From: Romanomermis culicivorax | Taxonomy: Eukaryota > Nematoda > Enoplea > Mermithida > Mermithidae | DNA: 64,000 nucleotides | Assembly: GCA_963922205.1 (NCBI GenBank) | Contig: CAWUHX010000009.1 | Span: 496,001 to 560,000 of the forward strand | Reading direction: 5' to 3' | Shown: piece by piece, positions 40,801 to 51,287 of the stretch | Layout of the letters: each line of letters opens with the position of its first letter | Numbering within the stretch: the first letter of the stretch is position 1 | Program-made: the position numbers and the translations under genes | Notes under the pieces: model-generated | Database searches by the model: none | What the model saw: the letters and a program-made list of their open reading frames with translations, nothing else | What the model was told of the DNA's origin: nothing

Positions 40801-42159
40801 CTGTCGAAAAATTTTTTTTACGAAGCGGCAATGGTTTTCTCTGAATTTTTTCTCGTGTATAAGTACGGCGAGTGGGAAAACCGGTTGGCCGGTAAGGCTT
40901 TTTTGGCGATAAATTAATACTGACGCATAAAACTCGCCCAATTCAAACGTCGTGTCGTAAAGAACGACAAATGGCTCGTTTGGATATTCTGTTATTAATT
41001 CGTTGATTATTTCGGGCGTGTCCGGCAACATACAGGAAACCAAAAAGTCTTGAGGCGTTTGTTCAATGCTCAATATAAATTGGCGTTCATTCTCGCGAAT
41101 GAACGTGTTTAAATTGTATATGGCGTCCTTTGTCGGCCGAAATTTATTTTGAATAACGTATTTGAAGTTGGACATCTGAAAGAGTAATTTTAGTTTGTAA
41201 CACATTTATACTTTAAAACTATGACTCTTGTAAAAATTGTACTAGTTGACATATTTATTTAATTATATTTACTTGTTTTCGATCTCTGCCATGTACGATA
41301 GCTTCCAGTCCCGGTGGAGCAGGATTGTCTGTTCTAATTTTTTGGTACAATTGAGCAGCGGTAAGGTTCGGATCTCTTTGAAGTTCCACTTCTACGAGTT
41401 TCTTGATTACTGGAGCATTTCGAATAAAGACTCTGTCACTGTTCGAATTATAATGCTTTCGCTTGACGCCATATTTTTCATCGCCAACGTAGTGGACTAC
41501 TCCGACGTGTAGTTTTTCGTCCACTGGTGTTTTTATCTGCCGATATTCCATTCTTTTAAATTTCTTCTTTGCTTCGGAATTTCGATCGCAGGCGACAGCG
41601 TAGTGAGTAGCTGAATACTTTGGATTAGACCTCGGAAGTTTTCGAACTCCATCGTTTACCCAATTAAAACAATCGCAGAGAAAGGTTTCTATGAGGAAGT
41701 ACAAATATTATATAAGGTTAACATAAATAATGTAACCTGTTAATTACTATCTTCTTTGCTGGAGTAAGGAAACAAGTAAACGTCTCCTCCTTTTGGACAA
41801 GGTGACGGTTTGTTGATTAATCGTTCTGCGTTAGCCGAACCTTAAATATTAGTTACAGTTGGAAAACATACAATACAAACAACTTGTAATTAATTTTGGA
41901 TGTAAGTTTCACCAAAATAAACAATTAGCTTACCGATTAACTTATCCAAGTCCTTATATTCTAATCTGCATTGTCTGTTGGTCATAACGGGAATGGCACA
42001 TCCTGAATTAACTGGCGTATCTTCCGTTTCGGCAGATGTTGCATTTGCATTTGATTCGATCTTGGGCAGATCATCTTTAGGTTGATCAACTTGCGACGGT
42101 AGACTAGGAGTTAGCTTGAAATCGTCGTCGGAGTCGTATTGGTTGTCGTCCGAATACAT
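36471..42159 (-). CDS. MULE transposase with SWIM, PHD finger and USP-like tail
   Basis: Exons: 42159-41934, 41840-41748, 41688-41273, 41175-40437, 40210-39831, 39773-39205, 39137-39009, 38915-38825, 38763-38314, 38259-37970. All have GT/AG borders and are in phase (1,127 codons). Distal exons 37000-36706 and 36654-36471 add a USP-like tail ending at a TAA. MULE DDE core: Asp319 (YDTTF), Asp387 (ITDREF), the C404-H407 pair (CWRH) and probable Glu499 (TTNASESFN). SWIM finger CxCx4CxH at C638, C640, C645, H647. Then an acidic region with three QV(D/E)TATC repeats. PHD-like C4HC3 finger at about 930-988. The tail has a C..C pair and USP-style His and Asp boxes. The phase from exon 10 into the tail does not match, and a one-base shift is needed within it, so the tail is mutated or misassembled. 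The start is the first ATG after a CAGCTACTC motif. It presumably cuts or nicks the TIRs. Confidence 0.85.
37001..37969 (-). repeat. Transposase intron with about 300-bp repeats and terminal-motif palindromes
   Basis: This 969-bp intron holds three diverged copies of an about 300-bp unit. Two contain a perfect 36-bp palindrome, ATCCGGGTTTTAGACATG plus its complement, at 37308-37343 and 37620-37655. Each half contains CTAAAACCCGGAT, the iterated motif of the TIR. The same palindromes appear at 34381 and 34693 in the duplicated copy. The rest of the unit is AT-rich with AAAATTTT runs and GGAAAACATGTTTCCCC. Confidence 0.85.
39331..39482 (-). repeat. Three in-gene hairpin repeats encoding QV(D/E)TATC
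   Basis: Three near-identical 20-mers, CAAGTAGCTGTATCTACTTG (39331-39350), a T-for-A variant (39406-39425) and a third (39463-39482), have 7-bp perfect arms and 6-nt loops. On the coding strand each gives a QVDTATC or QVETATC heptapeptide inside the linker between SWIM and PHD parts. Each carries the element-wide CAGCTACTT motif. Confidence 0.85.
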
Positions 42160-43001
42160 TACTTGAGTAGCTGTGAGCGACTTTGTGAATGTCAATTATT
42201 GTTGACTTTGTGAGTAGCTGACAGACAACGAATTTACTATAAATTCTAATTGCTACGTCGTGGTCTATATCGACAGAGAATAATTTGGTTGGTGACGTGT
42301 GAGTAGCCGAGGTAAAAGCGGTAAATCGTTGAATTTTTAATTTCTATCGTAGACGGTGTGAGTAGCTGTGGATCCAATTACGTAATTGCGAAAAAATACA
42401 ATTTCATTCGTCGTTTGCTAAAGCAAAAAATACGAAAAATAAATAACAATCAATAATACCATAAGCATTAACTAAAATTACTTAATACATTAGGCTAACA
42501 CAAAAAGTAATATTAGTTGTCAATCTTACTTTTAGGCGTCATTCGTTGTTTCTTTGAAACGCAAGACTCGGGCAAAAATGCGTTGCGTTGCTTGCGCTGT
42601 GCGATGAAGAAAGCGCAATATCAATGTTACAGTAAACAGCTACCTGCAATTTGAAATGCAATATATGTACAAACATGAACACAATTTTATCTAACAGTCA
42701 CAATATTTATTTCACATGAACAATATGACGACATTTTATCTTCTTTAGGTTTTCAGGCCCAGATTTCACAATTCTATACATGACCCATCAATCCAACCCA
42801 AGATTCGTAACATTCTTCATTGCGCAACTTCCTGTCCATTGTCCACATGGAATGAGTGACCAGTAAACATTACAGTAGGAAATGAATGTTTACCTTTATG
42901 CACAAACATGGACTTTGCCCCTAAGATGCACCTTAATAGAATAGTGTATCATTCTTGCTTGAAAGAAGAAGTACTCTACAATTTTTTTTCACTCACTCGA
43001 A
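42160..43001. promoter_or_regulatory. Divergent intergenic region with clustered CAGCTACT motifs
   Basis: This region separates the leftward transposase from the rightward arginine-rich gene and must hold both promoters. On the transposase sense strand CAGCTACTC occurs at 42165-42173, 42212-42220 and 42360-42368, with a variant (CGGCTACTC) at 42301-42309. Facing right, CAGCTACCT is at 42637-42645. No clear TATA box was assigned. Confidence 0.6.
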
Positions 43002-43824
43002 ATGCCTCGCATTCATGTATCAATAAGCATTGGGAGACATCGAAGAAGAGTGGACAATGCCCGGCGTCATCCACGTCGTTTGCGTAGACGGGCCAGACAG
43101 CTACTCAACGGCAATCAAGATCATGTCGTTGGTGTAGCTAATCCAATTCCGGAATTTCCCCAACGCGAACCCCCGCAAGACGAACAGCTACTCAACGGCA
43201 ATGAAGACCCTGTCGTTGATATGGCTAATCCGATTCCAGAAATTGACGATGATGATTTGCCATTGATTTTCATAAGAGCACCCCGAAGAGGTAAATAGAT
43301 TCCACATTGTAACCATAATCATTTGAAAAATATGAAAAAGGAAGATCATTATGTAAACAGAAGGATAATTATGCTGTATAAAGGAGATACATTGAAAGTT
43401 AATAATTGTCCATAATTTTTTTTCCAATGAATGTTCAGCGCGACGAGGACAACAACGTCGGCGACGCAACAATAGACAAATTGGGGTTAGGCGTCGGAAC
43501 ATGAGACGTGGTGCAAACCCTCCACGCCGCGAAGAAAGTCCAGATAATCTACAGATCGACGAACTTCATCACGTTAATGTTGATCAATTCAACGATGTAA
43601 TTATGAATGGAATTGGCCAAGGGTTTGCCGAAGTAGAAGATCCGCCACCTATATTCGAAAACATGGATGTCGATGCGGACATAAACATTGGCCAACTTCG
43701 AGGAGCACGCCGAGTATGCTGGCGAATTGGGGTAAGTTTATACAACAGAGTACGTTGGTGGAATTCCAATGGTTGGGTTCCTTGCCCGCGTAGGTCCTCC
43801 TTCAATACTAGTCTAAATTTTTAA
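43002..43824 (+). CDS. Arginine-rich small protein with internal repeat
   Basis: Not matched to a known family. Exons 43002-43290 and 43439-43824 (148-nt intron, GTAAAT donor, TTCAG acceptor) give 224 aa. The N-terminal 35 residues and the segment just after the intron are strongly basic (runs of Arg, RRGQQRRRR), suggesting nucleic-acid binding. Between them a 33-residue unit is repeated twice, each starting QLLNGN and ending ANPIPE, followed by an Asp-rich stretch. A strong GTAAGTTT donor at 43732 could instead join to an acceptor at 43920, replacing the last 30 residues with a 33-residue Cys-rich tail that stops at 44022; both forms are in phase. Its place in the element suggests an accessory transposition protein. 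Confidence 0.65.
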
Positions 43825-44022
43825 TATTAATGTAGAGTAATGTTTATTATTGTGTTTTGTAAGTACTGTGAGTTTTCCATTTTATTGTGATGTGTGCATG
43901 TGTTCATTGTTTACTTCTAGTCACAATGTATTCGATGTGGTTTTTTCCAAATGCTACTTAGGTTGCTATGCTCAAAAGCCTACTGCTGTAGTACAAATTT
44001 AACCCGAAACATAACTGAATAA

Positions 44023-45215
44023 TTTTATAATTTGAAACGTAACGTAGAAATTTGAATGTTTTAACAATTTCAATTTATAGATACATGTAAGTTTTTGTTT
44101 TGGAAGAAACCTTGTTTTGGAAGAAACCACTCTTTGTATATATGTAATGTTAAAATGGTTTAATTTGTGCACGTTAATTTCAATTTTAAGTTTTGTTAAC
44201 ATTTATTTTATTTCTTTATGTTTATGTTTGGTTTTTATGAATTTTTTTGTCAAATTAAGTTTTACTTTTTTCCCAATTTGTTAATGTTTTGTTTATTGCT
44301 TTTTTTTAATTTTGTTAGGTTTATATTACGCACATTCATAAAAAAAATTAAAACCAAAAAAAATAAAAAAAAAAAATAACAAAAAAAAATTTTAAAATTA
44401 AAAAAACACAAAAAAATTCTTTAATTTCCTAATTCTGTCTCTATCCGTCTATGTTTTCTAGTCATGGTTGTGTACAATTTTCTTTATATATTTGTTTTAT
44501 CTTTTGCACGGTTTTTTTTTAGTTTTTTAAGTTTTGCACATGGCCGTGCGTAACCTCAGGGTCCACGTCCCCACGGCTGGGCACTGTTGCATTTAAATTT
44601 GCAATAGTGGCAAATGGAGGAGTTGAGTAGAAAAATACTGCTCGGTTTTGAAATATTTTACCGACATTCATTATAAGTGACTAAAACTTTTCATTGTTGG
44701 TTCATGGTAACGCGAAAGTGCATAAAACTATAATATGCATTTTGTGTTATGACAAACAAGTTATATCCGAATCCTGAAAATAAAAGAATAAGATGAATAG
44801 TTTACTGTAAATCCATCACTCGCAATTCGCAAAACTTTTTTCAAAAACTCCGTTCCAATTCAACGCCGCCCCCCGCCACCAAATCATCATCGCTTCGCTG
44901 GTGCAAAACGGGAAGCCGAGATCAAGTGTCAAAGCTTATCGCAACCTTCAGAACAATAGGTAACCATTAATTATGACGGGGGGGATATTGGCGATTTACG
45001 TAACTTTTTTAGACAACGTTGTGAAAACGTGTTACACAGCTACTCGTTTTACAACAACCAACCTTTACGTACGATTTATTATTTCTTTCGTTGATTGTTG
45101 GCGAAGCAACTTTTTGTACAGCTACTCACGTTTACAACGATAAACGTGAGGCCTCATTTTATTTATTTATCGTTGAACAAGCGGTCGTGTTTCCTGTTTC
45201 TTCACGACAACTAAT
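44023..45215 (+). other. Spacer and helicase promoter region
   Basis: AT-rich with an A-rich run at 44340-44410 and a GC-richer block at 44860-44960 without an assignable gene. Just before the helicase start are two sense-oriented CAGCTACTC motifs at 45037-45045 and 45119-45127, mirroring the cluster before the transposase. Confidence 0.5.
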
Positions 45216-48200
45216 ATGTCCTATTCGCACTCACATATCGACGAGCCTGCGCCGTTTGAGGTAACTTGTCTTTCAAAATCAAACATTAGTGATAATTCTA
45301 AGTTGTATAATTATTTGTTAGCCTCCGATCAACGCCGAAGTTGAGGAGGACTTCGATGAATTAGACGCCGTAGAAGTACACTACGAAGAATTCCATGAAC
45401 CTCAAGAACCAATAAAACATATTGCGCCGAATACTGTGTCGTACGACCACAATAATGTGAAATGCAGTTTTGATTACGAAACTGGATTCAGCGCTTTTGT
45501 GGAGCGGACAGTCGACGAATCAGACGAATTTGAAAAACCATGTCAGAAAGCTGCGTAAGTCCTTCGTTATTTTTTTCCGTTCGTGATCTTGTCGGTCTAC
45601 AGTTCCACGCATACCTGTAGGACCTACGATCAGTCAGGGGGGGGGGGGTAAATGCGAAATTTTGGGAGACCTCCGCTCCGACCAGTTGGTGGGGGGGGGG
45701 TTGGAAAAAGTCGAAATTTTCCCCAAAAAAGGCCAAAAAACATACACTTTTTGACAAATTTTTTTAATTTTTTCCCAACTGGGGGGGGGGAAATGATTTT
45801 GGGTATAGGGTTGGCCGAGTTGGGGGAGGGGTCCCCCCCAGCCCCCCCCCAAGTACAGGTATGGTTACACATTGTATTTACCGCAAAATTCCCCCAAAAA
45901 AACCCTGTTTTATTGTTGATTATTTACAACTGATTTTAGGTATCATTCGCCGAACGAATATTACAATACTTTTTTACACTGGATAAATCAACAAGCCGAC
46001 GATAATGATAAAATGTTGTTGGCGTTCAGCAAACACTTTCAGTCAATCGAGTACTTGCTAGATCCGCCTTCATACGCCACAGGAAAATTGGACTTCAGCG
46101 GGCTGCTACCCAATTGTGAGTTGATATGTCATTTTGACCTCATTGCAATTCAAATCCAACATATATCTTTAGTCGTTCGTCCGAATCAAAAGATTCAATT
46201 GACGATTTTGGAGCTTGGAGGTGATGGCAGATGGTACGAAACTGATGCGTATTGCGACGCAACGCTACTCAATGTACCCGATAGTGAGTAATCGAGTAGA
46301 ATAAAATTTAATAAAATTTATTACTTGCAATTGTTTTTAGATAGAAGCGCCAATTTAGTCGTCGACATCCTCAAGTTTCGCATAAACAAGTTGCAAAAGT
46401 GGATGGCATCGAAACATGCACCATTCGATACTGATGCCGAAGATCAAGACGATGCAGAAGACCTGGAATGGGACCAAGATGCCGCCAATGCCCTAGGAAA
46501 ATTTGTCGAATCAAGTCGCCAACCGGGCCGCAAAATGTGCAACATCCTTTGGAAAGGAGATGATACGGCGATGCAAAGGTATAGGTGTATAAAGCATTCA
46601 TATTTATTTTTTGGGTTCGTAGACCTTCAAATTTTTTGTCGTTGAGCATCACCGTTTATTTAGAACACTAAACTGCCTCAACACCATAAAGCACTTGAGC
46701 ATGGTGGACTCCAACACCGCAATGTGGCGGTTAAAGTTGAAAGAAAAAGAGATGGGCACTAAGTATATCGATGAAGCCTCCGGAATGCCGCTCCGACCTC
46801 TCAATGAAACAGCACCACAGATTAGCGAACCCATTCGTGATCTATTGATTCGTGGAAAACATCGTGATCCCACAGCTACTTGTCGATATCGCGATATAGG
46901 CGCAAATCGCAACGACCTGTTTGACTCTTGCCGTCTGAACATGTCTCAAAAAGAGGCCGTTCGCCTTTCAGAATCGAATTTTATTTCGATAATACAGGTG
47001 ATAATATCAAGATATTTATATCTTTCAACTCTTACGCTTAACTTGTTTGTACAGGGCCCGCCTGGAACGGGAAAAACATCCACAGCTACTTGTATTATTA
47101 GACGAGCATTAGCCCTTGATCAGGGTCAAAAAATATTGATAACGGCGCCTTCAAACACTGCCGTGGACAATATCATACGAGCACTTTTGAAAAGTGTTGA
47201 AAATGCAGGCAATGAAAAAGAACGCGTTCAAAATAACATCGTGCGCCTTACCAGCCGAGCTAAGTACTACCAGCCGGACGATGATATTCGACCCTACACA
47301 ATGCGAGCCGTAGCAATGCAGCCGGAAAATTTGGCATTTTGGTAAAGATATCTAAACTTTATAATACATAATTTGTTTCCGTCTGTTTAACATTGTAATT
47401 GTTTCTATATTTTCAACTTCAGCAAAACAAACTGGAGGCAATGCATCGAAATGAAGTATGGTGAACACTCACGAAAGACACCACTCACGAAAGACGAAGA
47501 CAAAAAAGCAGATGCGTGCCTATTCAAATACGAAAAACAGCTACTCAGGTGCAAATATCGTATAATCTTTACGACTTGCAATGGAGCAGCCGATGCCCGC
47601 CTAAAAGCATGCTTTTTCAAACTGGTATTGATCGACGAAGCAGCCCAGGATACTGAACCAACCACCTTGATTCCGGTTACAAGACTTCACATAAGTGGAA
47701 GGGTAATGAACTGTTAGATATTTCCCTTCCAAGTACTATGTTTTCGTTCATTTTCGCTCTTTCAGGTAACCCTTTTAGGCGATCCTTGCCAATTAGGGCC
47801 GTGTGTGACTTCCAAAGAAGCGGAACGAAAAGGATTCAGTCATACCCTGTTTGAGCGGTTACACAACATGAACATGCCGTACAAATTATTGAACCAACAA
47901 TATCGAATGCACCCGACAATTGGAAGCATAGTCAGTAGTTTGACGTACGAAAATCGGGTACAAAATTGTACCACCAAAGGTAACAATATGACTCAGTATA
48001 GGGACAATGTTTAAAATGATTTGAGTACTAGTAAATTTTATCGTTTCAACATTTGTGCTTATAGAACAACGCATGCTGCAACTTCCGAAATCATTTCCGA
48101 CAATGATGACTGGATATCCCGTAGCTTGGATTCATATAGCGAAAGAAGAATGCGCCGACGATAATTCGAGATCACTGCAAAATATAGGCGAAGCAATTGC

Positions 48201-50788
48201 ATGTGTCAATCTAGCGGCTTCCTTAATTGGACAATACAAAATGCGCTGCGACAACATAGTTATTATAACGTCGTACAGCGCACAGGTTAAACAACTACGA
48301 GCAAAAGTAGAGGAAGCATGCAAAGCCATTTTAAATGGCACATATTTGCAGAATCACAGCTACTCACGTAGCGAATTATTCGTTGAAGATCTACGCAAAA
48401 TTCGAATTGGAACAGTAGACGGGTTTCAGGTGGTAAATTATGATTACTACTTAACTCACTATACATTACTTTAGGGTTTTTAACAGGGTCAAGAATCCGA
48501 CATTGTCATCTACGACATCGTGCGATCAAATCAATATCTGACCATCGGATTCTTGGAAAACTTTAAACGTTTAAATGTCGCAATAAGCCGTGCGCGATGC
48601 TTGCTTATTGTCGTTGGCAACGCTACTATGTTTCCATCGTTGGAAGCAGGAAAGTGTTTCATTGTAAACAAAGATCAAATCAACACGGAGGGCCGACGAC
48701 ATTGGCGTAAATTGTTAGAATGGTAGGCAAAACTGATCAATTTATAACCTTATTTCAATTATAGTATATTGCAGTGCAGTATGTTTTAGTGCATTTTAGT
48801 GTAGTTATTTTTCTAAACTTTGATGTTTAGGTGTATTAACCATCGCTGCATACTCGATGCCGTTGGCAAAGAAACATCGCTTCCATTTGAAGCCACTTGG
48901 CCCTGCATAGGCGACCAACACGAATTGGTGTTGGTTAGAAGTAAGACAGATTGAGTTATTTTAAGCATATACTAATTTTAAAGTTGCATTTATATCTCTG
49001 TGTTTAGAAATGATGTCGACGCAATATGCACTGACCGTAGGCATACGCGAACATCTAGTAAACGAATTTCGTCACGTCGTTATGCCTATTTTGGTCCAAA
49101 ATGGTTGTCACGTCTACATGGCTCCCGTTTCCACCTATGTTGCCGGTTGGGCTGAAATTGTTGTGTCAGATGTACAACAGAGCCTCCACAACCACGTTGT
49201 CAACATAATTACGAACAATCTGCGAAATTACGACGAAATGCGAGTCTGTAAGTACTATTAAATGGGACATGTTATAGGATTTCCATTACACTAACAATTT
49301 TAACAGCTACAAGAAATTGCTTCGTAAACCCGTCGGAAGCTAATCGGGGTGTCGCTTGTCGATCTTGGAAATCGCAAATTTTCAAGAACGATTTACAGCT
49401 ACCCAATTTTATGGACAACTGGCATTATCGGGATGCAAATTACGCCGTATCGCACGGCATAAAAGGTATTTATTTGCTTTTTTATGGATATGTTTTCTGT
49501 TAGATAGATTTATTAGATTCTTCATAATCAATATTATCTTTTCTGAGTCCTGAAACATTTTCGCCGGACATTTCTATGACAATTTTGAAAAAATTTTAAG
49601 ATTTTTTAAAAAATTTTAAAAAATTTTAAAATTTTAAAATTTTGATTTTAAAGTGTTCCCCTGACCCTGTTTAGTATGTCGAACTAGTTGGCAAACTTTT
49701 TTCGACATTTTTGAGTCGGAAATTCAGGTGATCCGTGAGAAAATAATCCGGGTTTTAGACATGCATGTCTAAAACCCGGATCACTCGGCCACGGATCACT
49801 CAATTATTGAAGTGAAAAATTGTGTTCCGGGTTGGGGAAACATGTTTTCCTACGTTTCTGAGTACGGCGGACATTTCTATAACGAAATTAAAAAATTTTA
49901 AAATTTTTTAAAAAATTTTAAAAAATTTTAAAATATTTTAAAATTTTAAAATTTTGATTTTAAAGTGTTCCCCTGACCCTGTTTAGTATGTCGAACTAGT
50001 TGGCAAACTTTTTTCGACATTTTTGAGTCGGGAAATTCAGGTGATCCGTGAGAAAATAATCCGGGTTTTAGACATGCATGTCTAAAACCCGGATCACTCG
50101 GCCACGGATCACTCAATTTTTGGAGTGAAAAATTGTGTTCTGGGTTGGGGAAACATGTTTTCCTACGTTTGTGAGTACGGCGGACATTTCTATGACGATT
50201 TTAAAAAATTTTAAAATTTTTTAAAAAATTTAAAAAAATTTAAAAAAATTTTAAAATTTCAAAATTTTGATTTTAAAGTGTTCCCCTGACCCTGTTTAGT
50301 ATGTGGAACAAGTTGGCAATCTTTTTCCGACATTTTTATGTCTGAAATTTGGGTGATCCGGGAGTATCGGATCCGGGTATTCTAAAAACTCATTATAATT
50401 TATTTCAGTTCTTTCGCGACACATTGTTGTGTGGCATATACATTTACGCCACGATATTTTCCGATTGATGGTGGGGCAATTAACCAAACCGCCCTATTCA
50501 ATTTATGACGAATATAAGAAACACCATATTCGGTTGATAACCGAAGACGGACAAATCGCCACGGTGTACGAATTTATGTGCGGATATTTGACGACGACGC
50601 GAGGTTACAGGCCGAAAGCAGATTGGAGCCTCGAAACGGCTTACAATTATTTCGTCCACTGCTTGCGGGACCTATTGCTCAAATGGGAAAGAATGAACAA
50701 AAATCAACAGGCGAGGAAGGAGGCCGATGATTTGGCCAATATAGCCCGTCAAAGGGGTATACACGTCCCGATGGACGTATTCTATTAG
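45216..50788 (+). CDS. Superfamily 1 (UPF1-type) helicase, intact, 1,135 aa
   Basis: Fifteen exons: 45216-45260, 45322-45554, 45940-46115, 46173-46283, 46341-46578, 46664-46997, 47055-47341, 47423-47702, 47766-47979, 48065-48429, 48487-48722, 48831-48940, 49008-49247, 49307-49465, 50409-50788. All borders are GT/AG and the sum (3,408 nt) is in phase to a TAG. Motifs: Walker A GPPGTGKT 380-387; Ia APSNTAVDN 410-418; II DEAA 546-549; III GDPCQ 573-577; QYRMHP 613-618; V TVDGFQGQE 756-764; VI RLNVAISRAR 789-798. Every hallmark of an ATP-driven 5'-3' SF1B helicase is present. The first 267 and last 290 residues match nothing I know. It may unwind transposon ends or RNA during movement. A G-rich insertion lies in intron 2, and palindrome repeats fill the last intron. 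Confidence 0.93.
45610..45863. mobile_element. Small G-tract insertion with TIRs in helicase intron 2
   Basis: CATACCTGTA (45610-45619) is matched by TACAGGTATG (45854-45863). The 254 bp between hold G runs of about ten or more at 45638, 45690 and 45781 and C runs near 45835-45850, very unlike the AT-rich surroundings. It lies wholly within the intron 45555-45939, so coding is not affected. It looks like a MITE; no target duplication was resolved. Confidence 0.6.
49466..50408 (+). repeat. Helicase last intron with mirror copies of the 300-bp repeat
   Basis: This 943-bp intron carries three copies, in inverted orientation, of the about 300-bp unit found in the transposase intron. Perfect 36-bp palindromes of the terminal motif lie at 49746-49781 and 50059-50094; the third unit (about 50355) is diverged. 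Donor and acceptor sites remain functional-looking. Confidence 0.88.
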
Positions 50789-51287
50789 TTTTTGTATTTT
50801 TCCGTATTTTTTTGTTATTGTTTTTGTTACTAGTCTACCGGTGTTCCGGGTGCCGTTTTCGTTTGTATTCCACTTTTTGTATTAGTTTTTGTACATACTA
50901 GTCCAACGCGATTTTTCTTTCAAGTAAATTAAGTTTCACATTCTTATTTACGGAGGGAAACTGTAGGGTTGATAGTGTAAATAGTAATAGGTAAACTACA
51001 TATATGAATAATATCATACAAATATAATTCACAGTTTACTGAATTGGAATTTTTCAACTTGAGGACGTTAGTATTTCAGTGATTCATTATATTCTAACTA
51101 ATAATGTACGAATCAGATGCTGAACAAACTTATTTTTATACAACAATGTATTTGTATTTGCCCATGATCGGATATTACGGATCACACTATAACTGAAAAG
51201 GCACATGCAAAATAATTCTTCCAACCCGTAGAAATAATGTTCCATTCGAATGCAGCAAATAGATATACCGAACATGAATATTGTTGT
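50789..51287. other. Helicase 3' region
   Basis: AT-rich DNA after the helicase stop. Near 51223 begins the first right-hand module with CAACCCGTAGAAATAATG. No other gene was seen. Confidence 0.5.

Noticed and set aside
45216-50788. Interpretation as a Helitron helicase
   Set aside because: The motifs are UPF1-type rather than Pif1-type, there is no Rep/HUH domain, and the element has TIRs and a target duplication.
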